Assembly: GCA_022822005.1 (NCBI GenBank)
Contig: JAJECO010000028.1
Span: 1-32,196, forward strand
Origin: Candidatus Poribacteria bacterium
Lineage (GTDB): Bacteria; Poribacteria; WGA-4E; PCPOR2b
Direction: 5' to 3'
DNA length: 32,196 nt
Shown here: positions 24,259 to 32,065 of the stretch, piece by piece
Layout of the letters: the number at the start of each line of letters is the position of its first letter
How positions within the stretch are numbered: the stretch's first letter is position 1
Notes under the pieces: model-generated
Told to the model about the DNA's origin: nothing
Database searches by the model: none
What the model saw: only the letters and a program-made list of their open reading frames with translations
Made by a program: the position numbers and the translations under genes

Positions 24259-24736
24259 CCCGAATCTCAGCCAGATTTAGGTTTCTCGCTTGCCGCAACT
24301 AGTAATGCGTGATAAAATGACTCCGTCAAATTGCACAACCCGGTGCATCACCCCTTGCGTATGCCACAGATTGGGCAGTTTTTGTTTGCAACTGGGTATA
24401 AGAATTCATGAGATAACTCGATAATCCTCTGATACTGTCTCGACCCAACCGATATATCGCCCGATGGGCGTCAAGGCTGGACTGTTGGTTCAATGTGAAG
24501 CAATTCCAAAAAGCTCAAGATACTGGAAAAATTTATCTGTCCGATCATTTGCCTAATCAATGGTATAATCTTTGCTTCCAAGATAATAGTGATGCATTTC
24601 TTGATCCACATAACAGGCTGTTGATTCAAGTTGGTAACGCTTCATCCTATCGCCCTGTTTCAATCGTTTCATATCGGTCCAAGATCTCATGATGTGTCCC
24701 TTTGTGCGTAGGCGAGCATGGAAAGGAGAATGAAAA
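24259..24736. other. Divergent intergenic stretch with a possible promoter for the ABC genes
   Basis: About 480 bases without a credible gene; an open frame at 24495-24692 has no ribosome site or recognisable product. An extended -10 TGGTATAAT (TATAAT at 24564-24569) without a clear -35 could start a leader of about 160 bases for the permease gene at 24737. A small hairpin CGCCC-GAT-GGGCG lies at about 24458-24470. Confidence 0.4.
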
Positions 24737-25885
24737 TTGAACTACATGTTTCTGAAAGATATGTCCTATCGAAAGGCACGGGTCATCTTAACCACGATTG
24801 GTATCACTGTGCTAATCGCCCTTATTCTGATGTTAGGTGGGATCATGAACGGTATGCGTATCCAAGCGCAGCAATACCCTAAATTCACGGGAGCCGACAT
24901 TTGGATCTCCGCAGAAGGTTCTGGCAGCGCCTTTATCGGCTTTTCGTTACTCGTGCCAGAGCATCTTGCCTACCTCGATGGTGCACAACCACTAAAGCCG
25001 CAATCGGTGTCACCGCTTGTTTTCGCACATGCGCGCCCTGTAATCCGTGGAAAACTAGGTAAAGCCGTTGTTGTGGGGTATAAGTCTGGGAAATTGGGAG
25101 GACCTACACAGTTTGAATTAACCGAGGGACGACTGGTTACTGCCAGCGAATATGAAGGGTGGGCGGAAGCAGATATTCCACCGCGTGAGGTTGTCGTTGA
25201 TGAAAAGATGAATCTCGAAATCGGGGAACGAATCTTGATCGGGAATAAGGACCTCAAGGTAGTTGGAAAGGCAAGAAGCCTGATGTTTGTGCTCGACACG
25301 CCGCTATTGTTTATGGATCTTCGGACTGCACAAGAAGTACTTCTAAAAAACTCGCTTCACGTCAATATGATGATAGCTCAAGCAGCGGACGGATATACGC
25401 CAGAAAAAGCCGCCAAGGAGCTTGAAAACTTCGATGAACAACTTAAAACGATTGACGTGCGCACCCTTAAGCAGACACTTGGTGATATTATTGCTACCTA
25501 TGTCGATGAACCGATGAAAGCTGTTCAGTTCCTGCGCGTAATGCTCTGGATTGCCGCGGGGCTTATCGTCGGAATGATTACCTACGTCACAACGCTCGAA
25601 AAGACCCAAGAGATTGGTGTCCTCAAAGCAATTGGTGCGTCTAATTTTTATATCTCAGGGTTGATCATTAAACAAGTTGTTCTGATGTCGGTGGTTGGTG
25701 TAATCTGTGGGCTGATTTTGTCCTACATCTTTGCCGCTGCTGCACCAATCTTTGTGTCAATTCACCCAATCGAATCAGGCATTGTCGCGCTAATCAGTTT
25801 TGTTGTGTGTTGTGCTGGTGGTTACCTCGCGGCGAGAAAAGCGATCGGCGTGGACCCCATGGTCGCATTCAGAGGAGAGGTCTAA
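24737..25885 (+). CDS. ABC transporter permease, FtsX/MacB type
   Basis: A 382-residue membrane protein with the FtsX-like permease layout: one membrane segment near residues 14-36 (ILTTIGITVLIALILMLGGIM), a periplasmic domain of about 220 residues, and three C-terminal membrane segments (VMLWIAAGLIVGMITYVTTL, IIKQVVLMSVVGVICGLILSY, GIVALISFVVCCAGGYLAA). The cytoplasmic loop EKTQEIGVLKAIGAS after the second segment is the coupling helix that contacts the ATPase. Start: TTG at 24737 with AAGGAG eight bases upstream; an ATG nine bases later is too far from it. Members move lipids, lipoproteins, peptides or act as mechanotransmitters rather than pumps. The ATPase is encoded 151 bases downstream (26037). 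Confidence 0.9.
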   Translation: MNYMFLKDMSYRKARVILTTIGITVLIALILMLGGIMNGMRIQAQQYPKFTGADIWISAEGSGSAFIGFSLLVPEHLAYLDGAQPLKPQSVSPLVFAHARPVIRGKLGKAVVVGYKSGKLGGPTQFELTEGRLVTASEYEGWAEADIPPREVVVDEKMNLEIGERILIGNKDLKVVGKARSLMFVLDTPLLFMDLRTAQEVLLKNSLHVNMMIAQAADGYTPEKAAKELENFDEQLKTIDVRTLKQTLGDIIATYVDEPMKAVQFLRVMLWIAAGLIVGMITYVTTLEKTQEIGVLKAIGASNFYISGLIIKQVVLMSVVGVICGLILSYIFAAAAPIFVSIHPIESGIVALISFVVCCAGGYLAARKAIGVDPMVAFRGEV

Positions 25886-26036
25886 TCTGCGAAGGTTAAG
25901 TGCGGAAGGTGAATAAACCGACGATATAAATTTCCGATTTAGATGTGCTTTAGGTGTGCCAGGAACCGTCGCTTCTCCCGGTCCCTTTCTCAAGAGCGGC
26001 GACACACGAATTGCTATACGCATAGGGAGGAACTTA

Positions 26037-26711
26037 ATGGGAATGGTTGTCGAGGGAAAAGGATTAACAAAACATTTTGGCGAAGGGGATGCGAGAGTTG
26101 TCGCTGTTGACCAAGTTGATATCGCTATCGAAGAGAGCGAACTGGTGATGTTCATGGGCGATAGCGGTTGTGGTAAGACGACACTAATCAGTCTGCTCGG
26201 TTGTATCCTCACACCAAGTGAAGGAGATGTTTGGATTGACGGCGAACAGATCGATTACGAAAGTCGCGATCTATCCCAACTTCGCAGCGGGAAGATTGGC
26301 TTTGTGTTTCAACTGTTCAACCTCATCCCGTACCTAACGGCGCTGGAAAATGTGATGGTTGCCATGAACATCGCTGGACAGAGGGGCGATGAGGCAGAGA
26401 AGCGCGCGACGGAACTTCTCACTCAGGTTGGATTGGCAGAACGCTTGCACCATCGACCCGCACAGCTTTCAGGGGGCGAAAAGCAGCGTGTCTCCTTTGC
26501 ACGTGCCCTTGCCAACTATCCTAAAATTATCTTTGCTGATGAACCCACCGCGAATCTTGATAGTCGCCAGAGTGCGAATCTGATGAACCTTGTTCGTGAA
26601 CTTCGACAAGAACACCAAACTACCATTGCAATTGTAACGCATCACGAGGGCTTGAGGAAAGATGCGGATCGCGTGATCCAGATGAAAGATGGACAGATTG
26701 TGTCAGTATAA
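26037..26711 (+). CDS. ABC transporter ATP-binding protein, LolD/MacB type
   Basis: A 224-residue ATPase from the ATG at 26037, which has GGGAGG upstream; a longer frame from 25956 has no such support. Walker A GDSGCGKTT is at 41-49, the Q-loop glutamine near 92 (FQLFNLIPYLTALENV), the signature LSGGE at 144-148, Walker B IIFADE at 164-169, D-loop ANLD and the switch histidine near 202 (IVTHHE). Length and motifs place it with the LolD/MacB/FtsE branch that powers FtsX-type permeases. It forms a unit with the permease at 24737. The 151-base spacer holds only a weak dyad (GTCGC/GCGAC near 25968-26003). The VWA protein gene starts 122 bases on. Confidence 0.93.
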   Translation: MGMVVEGKGLTKHFGEGDARVVAVDQVDIAIEESELVMFMGDSGCGKTTLISLLGCILTPSEGDVWIDGEQIDYESRDLSQLRSGKIGFVFQLFNLIPYLTALENVMVAMNIAGQRGDEAEKRATELLTQVGLAERLHHRPAQLSGGEKQRVSFARALANYPKIIFADEPTANLDSRQSANLMNLVRELRQEHQTTIAIVTHHEGLRKDADRVIQMKDGQIVSV

Positions 26712-26833
26712 TATCGCAGGATTCATTTCCTAACCAACACTATTGGTTCCCAGCGTTTGGGACGACTGTTGTTGTCACATATATGCTGCGTGAAGCAAAA
26801 GGTATTTCATAGAGTGGCGGGAGGAACAGGACC

Positions 26834-28897
26834 ATGCTGCCTCAAAATCGTCGCCGCAGATCCATTCATGCTTTACTCATTTCGCTGATTGCCTATCTCT
26901 TGATTGCTATAGTGTGGACATTTATGTACTATGAGCAAGATGGAGCCGGGTTTGAGGAGGTAGTAGAAGTTGCACTCCTCGACGAGAAAGACCTTCTCGA
27001 GTCGCGCCGCGAGACGCTTAAACCGCCTCCGCCGAAACGGATCATGGTCCCGAGACAGGTTCAATCGTCAATTGTCCATCAGCCTCAAACAGTCAAGCTA
27101 ACACCCTCGGCAAATCCGATTAGTGAGACTCTCCAACCATCCGAACAACCCCTACTCCACAGCGCCTCCCCCGATCAACTCAATCCCCAAGACCAGCTTC
27201 CTGATGTCACAACGGCGGCGGAACAACTTAATAGCCGTGAAACACGAATTAGTGAGGCGGTTTCAACACGCTTTCAAACAAGCGATGCGGAGGGTGTGAA
27301 AAGCAATCGCCAGCGGGCGAAAGGGAGCGGTAAGGACGGGATCCATGCACTGGAATCTACCGGAACATCAGACATCGGTACGGTTGGTGATCGTCCCGGG
27401 AAGCGTGGTTCAGGTCAGCAAGATGGCTCTGGCACGTCAGACAGCGCCTCCGAGAGCCCCTTTGCTGAGGCTTTGCGTCGCATCGCTGAGCACATCATAG
27501 CCACACGTACAAGAGATCAGGTTGATGTTGTCTTTGTATTGGATACGAGTGCGAGTATGCGGGATAACATTCAGCAGGTTGCGGATAACCTGTTCAGTAT
27601 GACCGATGCGTTTGATGAGATCAATATCGAATATTTTCTTGGTATGACAGAGTTTAGTGTTAGGCACGAGGGGCAGATGCTGAAACGGCGACCGCTTGTG
27701 CCAGATGTCGGGATGCTTCGGTATCAGATGAGAAAAATCCGACTGAGCGGGGATGAGCATGCGCTCGATGCGATGATGGATACCTTCAACTCCATGGAAT
27801 TCCGTTCAAATGCCGATAAGTTTCTCGTGCTAGTAACGGACGAACCCGCCACGACCCAATCGGGGATAGAATTGGATGAGATGCGTCAGAAAGTAATCGA
27901 CGGTTGCGAGTTGAATGAATTGCGTGTCAACGTGCTGGGACATACGGAAAAGTATCAAACACGCCTTGCGGAAGAAACCGGTGGGCTATGGCAAGAGATT
28001 CCCGGCGGACTCAAACAGAGGACTAGTTTGCAGGCTTCACCTACTAGCAAGGGCGGTCTCGTTGAAACCTTCCGTACAATTGCCACCGATATCCGCCGAA
28101 ACGCCGGCGCACTGTTATTCAGCCTTGAGCTCGAATTCCAAGCAGCTTTGGACGACCATGGGGATATTCTCACTCAAAAACTTCGTCGAGAATTTGAAAA
28201 GAACAACGTTGTTCTTTCCGAGGCTTGGCAACTCTCTGAAAGTGCTACTACCTTGGTAAGGTCGCCAGGCGAAATATGGGTAATCGCCGATCATGGCAGC
28301 GGACGGGTCTATACAATTCGGAAAGAGGGAGAGAAGCTCAACGTCTACCGCGGTATCCACCCAGAAGCTTCTGTGCACCAGATAGCGGACATTGTCCTCC
28401 TCCTTGATTATAGCCGTAGCATGGGCGGTAAGTCTGAAACACTAATGCTCGGAATCAGCGCCTTAATTGGGAGGTTGCAGCTTTTGCCGATTGATTATCA
28501 AATAGGACTCATCCGTTTTGCAGAGGCAAAGGATGCCATCAAATCGGTTGACGGTGCAGATGTCATCCAGATGCCGCTCGGAGAAACTGGGATACGGGAC
28601 CTGCTTGCAGATCCCTTCGGTGGGGATGAACATCTTACGGATGCCATTGTGAAAGGGCTACCACAGATTCGCTTTCGTCGCGATGCCAGTCGTTTTATCC
28701 TTGTCTTGACCGACGAGCCAACCACTGGCGTTGTCCCGCCAGAACGCGCAATAGCGGTTTGCCAATCACTAGGCGTGCAGGCGTACGTCATCGGTGTGCC
28801 GGGAAAAGGTGACTTTCAATGGCAACTGGCGAAACAAACCGGCGGTCTGTTTTTCCGAATGCCAAAACACTTGCGCCAAGCCTATCCATACCAGTGA
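26834..28897 (+). CDS. Membrane-anchored protein with TonB-like N-terminus and two VWA domains
   Basis: A 687-residue protein with one membrane segment (residues 11-31, IHALLISLIAYLLIAIVWTF) followed by a Pro-rich TonB-like stretch (KPPPPKRIMVPR, 63-74) and a long low-complexity linker rich in Ser, Gly and Gln (75-210). Two von Willebrand A domains follow. The first has the metal-site motif D237-T-S-A-S and a TDEP strand end at 335-338; the second D525-Y-S-R-S and a matching TDEPTTG near 630. Each VWA domain ends with the same kind of motif, L-A-x-x-T-G-G-L, so the module is internally duplicated. A spacer domain (about 400-510) separates them. VWA domains bind metal and partner proteins; the location is the periplasmic side of the inner membrane. 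ATG at 26834 follows GGGAGG. Placement behind the ABC genes suggests a shared envelope function. Confidence 0.85.
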   Translation: MLPQNRRRRSIHALLISLIAYLLIAIVWTFMYYEQDGAGFEEVVEVALLDEKDLLESRRETLKPPPPKRIMVPRQVQSSIVHQPQTVKLTPSANPISETLQPSEQPLLHSASPDQLNPQDQLPDVTTAAEQLNSRETRISEAVSTRFQTSDAEGVKSNRQRAKGSGKDGIHALESTGTSDIGTVGDRPGKRGSGQQDGSGTSDSASESPFAEALRRIAEHIIATRTRDQVDVVFVLDTSASMRDNIQQVADNLFSMTDAFDEINIEYFLGMTEFSVRHEGQMLKRRPLVPDVGMLRYQMRKIRLSGDEHALDAMMDTFNSMEFRSNADKFLVLVTDEPATTQSGIELDEMRQKVIDGCELNELRVNVLGHTEKYQTRLAEETGGLWQEIPGGLKQRTSLQASPTSKGGLVETFRTIATDIRRNAGALLFSLELEFQAALDDHGDILTQKLRREFEKNNVVLSEAWQLSESATTLVRSPGEIWVIADHGSGRVYTIRKEGEKLNVYRGIHPEASVHQIADIVLLLDYSRSMGGKSETLMLGISALIGRLQLLPIDYQIGLIRFAEAKDAIKSVDGADVIQMPLGETGIRDLLADPFGGDEHLTDAIVKGLPQIRFRRDASRFILVLTDEPTTGVVPPERAIAVCQSLGVQAYVIGVPGKGDFQWQLAKQTGGLFFRMPKHLRQAYPYQ

Positions 28898-28976
28898 CAC
28901 ACGTCCACGGCTAAATCATTACGCCTGTTGTCGCTTTTAAAAAAACACACGGTTGCAAAAAAATCCTTGACAAATG

Positions 28977-29005
28977 AGAATACGCCTGATAAAATTAACA
29001 GTGTT
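28977..29005 (+). promoter_or_regulatory. Sigma-70 promoter of the TetR-family gene
   Basis: TTGACA (28977-28982), 17-base spacer, TAAAAT (29000-29005). A TetR-type palindrome (29000-29022) starts inside the -10 box, which fits autorepression. Confidence 0.82.
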
Positions 29006-29022
29006 AAGTTAAGTTACTATGT
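29000..29022. promoter_or_regulatory. Likely TetR operator, tetR promoter copy
   Basis: TAAAATTAAC, three bases, GTTAAGTTAA: the inner TTAAC-AGT-GTTAA is a perfect dyad, and the right half GTTAAGTTA equals that of the site at 29689-29711. The left half is less conserved. It overlaps the -10 box and presumed start point. Confidence 0.65.
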
Positions 29023-29040
29023 AAATCAAGGGGAAGGGCC

Positions 29041-29646
29041 ATGGGTGTTAAAGAACGGAGAACTAGGGAAAAAGAGCAGTTGCGGCGTCAAATTCTTTCT
29101 GCGGCGCGAGAGCTGTTTGTCAATGAAGGCTATGAGAGCGTTTCTATGCGGAAGATTGCCAATAAGATCGAATATTCACCGACGACGATCTATCTCTATT
29201 TTGAAGACAAGGCGGATCTTTTAGACTCCGTTTGCAAGGAAACCCTTCTGGACCTGTTAAACACGCTTGAACGGCTAAAAGAGGATACCGGCGATCCCGT
29301 CGAGGCTCTAAGGGAGAGTGGAAGAGCTTATGTCGAATTCGGTCTAAAATATCCGCAAGACTACAAGCTGACGTTTGTCATACGTCCTCAGTTCCAGAAA
29401 GGGTTAGGTTTGCAACAAGGATCGGTTGGTGAAAGGGTGTTCAATTACCTGCGTGCAATGGTTTCTGAATGTATTCGACAGAAGGCATTTCGCCAGGTGG
29501 ACGTCGAAACCACTGGTCAGGCACTGTGGTCGGCTGTTCATGGTGTTACATTGCTCCTAATTGATTTTTCGGATTTCCCTTGGACTGAGAAAGACAAATT
29601 GATTGACATGGTAATTGACACGATGATCGATGGCTTGACGGCATAG
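29041..29646 (+). CDS. TetR/AcrR-family transcriptional regulator
   Basis: A 201-residue regulator of standard length. The DNA-binding domain is at residues 12-60: QLRRQILSAARELFVNEGYESVSMRKIANKIEYSPTTIYLYFEDKADLL, with the helix-turn-helix in SMRKIANKIEYSPTTIYLYF. The C-terminal ligand domain (RAYVEFGLKYPQDYKLTFVIRPQ onward) resembles the WHG/TetR_C group, sometimes tied to fatty-acid or solvent stress, but the ligand cannot be read. ATG at 29041 has AAGGGGAAGG upstream. Promoter and operator precede it (28977-29022). A palindrome with the same half-site lies in front of the next gene (29689-29711), so it probably represses both itself and the lipoprotein gene. Confidence 0.92.
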   Translation: MGVKERRTREKEQLRRQILSAARELFVNEGYESVSMRKIANKIEYSPTTIYLYFEDKADLLDSVCKETLLDLLNTLERLKEDTGDPVEALRESGRAYVEFGLKYPQDYKLTFVIRPQFQKGLGLQQGSVGERVFNYLRAMVSECIRQKAFRQVDVETTGQALWSAVHGVTLLLIDFSDFPWTEKDKLIDMVIDTMIDGLTA

Positions 29647-29660
29647 ACTCCAAATTCTTT

Positions 29661-29684
29661 GGCGCAGGCCGCCATATTTTTTTT
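29661..29684 (+). terminator. Possible weak terminator after the TetR gene
   Basis: GGCG (29661-29664) and CGCC (29670-29673) form a short stem, followed by a run of eight T (29677-29684). The stem is short, so termination is uncertain; the T-run merges with the -35-like TTGTCA of the next promoter. Confidence 0.35.
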
Positions 29685-29711
29685 GTCAATAACTTAACGA
29701 TGTTAAGTTAT
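29683..29711 (+). promoter_or_regulatory. Operator palindrome within the lipoprotein gene promoter
   Basis: ATAACTTAAC (29689-29698), GAT, GTTAAGTTAT (29702-29711): a perfect 10-plus-10 palindrome. It directly follows TTGTCA (29683-29688), a good -35; the -10 would fall at AGTTAT (29706-29711) or slightly downstream. Repressor binding here would block RNA polymerase. The start codon of the lipoprotein gene is 44 bases further on. Confidence 0.78.
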
Positions 29712-29754
29712 TTATCTATGTTAATACATAGAAAACCTTGGAGGAAAAGTAAGA

Positions 29755-31413
29755 ATGAAAACGCGAAACCGGTCTTATAGACACTTTCTGGTTACAAAAC
29801 TTAGCTGGATCACTAATCCCGCAAGGTATTATCAACTCAGTTGCTGTTCCGTGCTAATTTCTAGAATATTCCTATCAGGCTGTTCTGGTCTGTTTGGCAT
29901 AGAGTTTGATCCGATGTCGCCCACTGTGCCATTTACTTTCAAGCAGTACGATGTTCTCACCGGTACGGCGAAGCACCAGACCGTTCTGACAGGATTTCTT
30001 CTCGGCGGTTCTACCGCGGAACTTGCCGTGGTAAACGTCGACGCAGAGGATAACCGCCGCCTGCACATCTACGCGTTCGAGTACGACAAGTGGGGGACGG
30101 TACTCGATATAATGTTACATCCCGACGTGTTTTTCGTCGATATTGCGAACATTGGGGGGCGCGACCGCTTGATTATGTACGAGAACGGTTGCCTGAACTG
30201 GTTTGATCCTGAATCTGCAACGGAGCATACATTAGTGACGGTTCTCTCCAACGTGCCACCTCCCCAAGGTGAAATCCCTCACCTCGATGTCACTTGTGAC
30301 GTCAACGACGATAACCGTGACGATCTGGTTGTGCCGGACTCCGATGGTTTCTGGGTATTTATCCAGACGAAGGATGGCGCGTTTGCCGATCCAGTGAAGA
30401 TCGGATCCTCCGTTGAAATAGGTAGGTTCTACGCAGCGGATGGATATCGATACAACCCTTGGGAAAAGGAGGACATCCACGAAATTGATTATAATCGAGA
30501 TGGTCGCAGCGACTTGGTTTTCTGGAACGAAGATCATTTTGTGGTTCATCGCCAAGACGAGCGTGGGTTGTTCTCCTTAGAGACTGAGGTGTTCACGACA
30601 GAGGTATCCTTCGACTCCGACGACCTCGGATCGCTGGTCGCTCCCGATGGGGTTCGTGGCAGACGTTTTGATCATGGTGCACCCGGAGCCATGACGGGAA
30701 GAGTACTGCATGCGTTCACTGACATGAATCATGATGGCATAGCCGATCTCTCAATCTTCTCGTTGCAGGCGGGGAACAGCAGATTCCTTGGACAGACATC
30801 GGAACTTTGGGGTATGCGATCTACCTACGAGGTACATTTCGGCGCGCCGATCGCTGATGGCACTATATTCGCGACAGAAGCGAGTACTACGATCCAATCG
30901 GAGGGCATCCCTTTTGATTTGGGGCAACAGGACTTCGACCGCGACGGTCAGATTGATATGACTTTTGCGGTTATTGATCCGGGGGTCTTCAAAGTCGTGG
31001 GTATGCTGGCTAGAGGGATCCTGACAAAGTCCGCATTGCTGGATCTCCATCTCTACCGCATGGCAGAGGGATCCTACCCGGACGAGCCCGACACTGCCCG
31101 CAGGATTAAAACACACTCTCCCGGCGACTCAGGGAAACAAGCCATGCACTTCCCATCGTTACTATTCGGGGATGTCAACGGCGACGGGCGGTCGGACCTA
31201 CTGGTGCAGCATGGGCAGAAAGAACTTCGCGTCTTTATCGGTGTGCCGGGACCGAATCTGTTTGTACGGAAGCCTCAAAAGGTGGCGGTCGACATGCCCT
31301 ACGAGGAATATACTTGGCTGGTGGACCTCAACAGGGATGGAGTACAGGACGTCCTCATGCACTACCCGTCCACCACTGAATCACATCGACTGACAATGCT
31401 GATCGCTCAATGA
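29755..31413 (+). CDS. Lipoprotein with FG-GAP/calcium-loop repeats
   Basis: A 552-residue protein. The lipobox L-S-G-C (FLSGCSGLFG) with cysteine at residue 43 marks it as a lipoprotein, although the preceding region is unusually long and polar (about 25 residues). Six D-x-N-x-D-G/N-x-x-D-type loops are visible: DVNDDNRDDLVV, DYNRDGRSDLVFW, DMNHDGIADLSIF, DFDRDGQIDMTF, DVNGDGRSDLLVQ and DLNRDGVQDVLM. These FG-GAP/VCBS-like repeats fold into an integrin-type propeller and bind calcium; the role is adhesion or carbohydrate/protein binding outside the cell. ATG at 29755 follows GGAGG by nine bases. The gene is behind a palindrome matching the TetR site. By eye it is somewhat richer in GC than its neighbours; not computed. 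Confidence 0.82.
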   Translation: MKTRNRSYRHFLVTKLSWITNPARYYQLSCCSVLISRIFLSGCSGLFGIEFDPMSPTVPFTFKQYDVLTGTAKHQTVLTGFLLGGSTAELAVVNVDAEDNRRLHIYAFEYDKWGTVLDIMLHPDVFFVDIANIGGRDRLIMYENGCLNWFDPESATEHTLVTVLSNVPPPQGEIPHLDVTCDVNDDNRDDLVVPDSDGFWVFIQTKDGAFADPVKIGSSVEIGRFYAADGYRYNPWEKEDIHEIDYNRDGRSDLVFWNEDHFVVHRQDERGLFSLETEVFTTEVSFDSDDLGSLVAPDGVRGRRFDHGAPGAMTGRVLHAFTDMNHDGIADLSIFSLQAGNSRFLGQTSELWGMRSTYEVHFGAPIADGTIFATEASTTIQSEGIPFDLGQQDFDRDGQIDMTFAVIDPGVFKVVGMLARGILTKSALLDLHLYRMAEGSYPDEPDTARRIKTHSPGDSGKQAMHFPSLLFGDVNGDGRSDLLVQHGQKELRVFIGVPGPNLFVRKPQKVAVDMPYEEYTWLVDLNRDGVQDVLMHYPSTTESHRLTMLIAQ

Positions 31414-31544
31414 GTGAAAAATGAGTGTCAACGGAGACATATATGCACACTACTGCATGAGTCCACGCGATTGTGGATCCATAGAGTTAAGAACGCGAGT
31501 TATCACAGCGTTCTACGTTTCACATTTCAAAAAGGAGAAAAACA

Positions 31545-32057
31545 ATGATACGTTTAATTTGTTGCTTAATCTGTGTTCTTTTGGGACTAACCTTGAGTGC
31601 TTCGGTTCAGGCGCAAGAAACTGACCTCACCAAGAATTTTGGTATTGGGCTTCAGGCGGCTACACCCGCATTTGGCGGAATCAGTTTTCGTTATAGCGGA
31701 TTGGCGCCTGTCTATCTTCAAACTGTTGGTCGTTTTATTCTTAATGATCAGAACAGCGACCACATGTTAGGGGCTGGTGTCTCGTACGCCATAGTCGAAC
31801 ATCAGAACAGGCTGAACGTTGCTCGGCTCTATTTCACGCTAGAAGGTGGTTGGCGCTATCACAAAGAGGAAGCGCTTGAGACAACAACTCTCGCAGCTGG
31901 ACTCGCGTTTGGAGGCGAGCTTGTGTTTTCGCTTGGAGGAATCCCTCTCGGCTTGAATGCCCAGATCGGTCAAGGGTTCGGCAAGGAAAAATCCGATTCT
32001 CAGACCAAGGATCTTGCCGGTGTTTATATCGGAACGGGTATACATGCCTATTTTTAG
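31545..32057 (+). CDS. Small exported, probable outer-membrane beta-barrel protein
   Basis: A 170-residue protein with a signal peptide (LICCLICVLLGLTLSASVQA, cleaved before QETDL). The mature part shows alternating strand patterns (GISFRYSGLAPVYLQTVGRFIL, LYFTLEGGWRYH, LAAGLAFGGELVFSLGGIPLGLNAQIGQGFG) and ends in a final aromatic residue (GVYIGTGIHAYF), which suits an eight-stranded outer-membrane barrel and recognition by BamA. ATG at 31545 follows AAGGAG by seven bases. It is 131 bases after the lipoprotein gene on the same strand and may be cotranscribed with it. No specific function is recognised. Confidence 0.78.
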   Translation: MIRLICCLICVLLGLTLSASVQAQETDLTKNFGIGLQAATPAFGGISFRYSGLAPVYLQTVGRFILNDQNSDHMLGAGVSYAIVEHQNRLNVARLYFTLEGGWRYHKEEALETTTLAAGLAFGGELVFSLGGIPLGLNAQIGQGFGKEKSDSQTKDLAGVYIGTGIHAYF

Positions 32058-32065
32058 ACCGCTAT

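Noticed and set aside
24495-24692. 65-codon frame before the ABC permease
   Set aside because: No ribosome site, no hydrophobic or domain pattern, and it covers the likely promoter region.
26725-26775. Two small hairpins (ACCAA/TTGGT and TCCCA/TGGGA) between ATPase and VWA genes
   Set aside because: Stems of five to six bases without a T-run; too weak to call a terminator or RNA.
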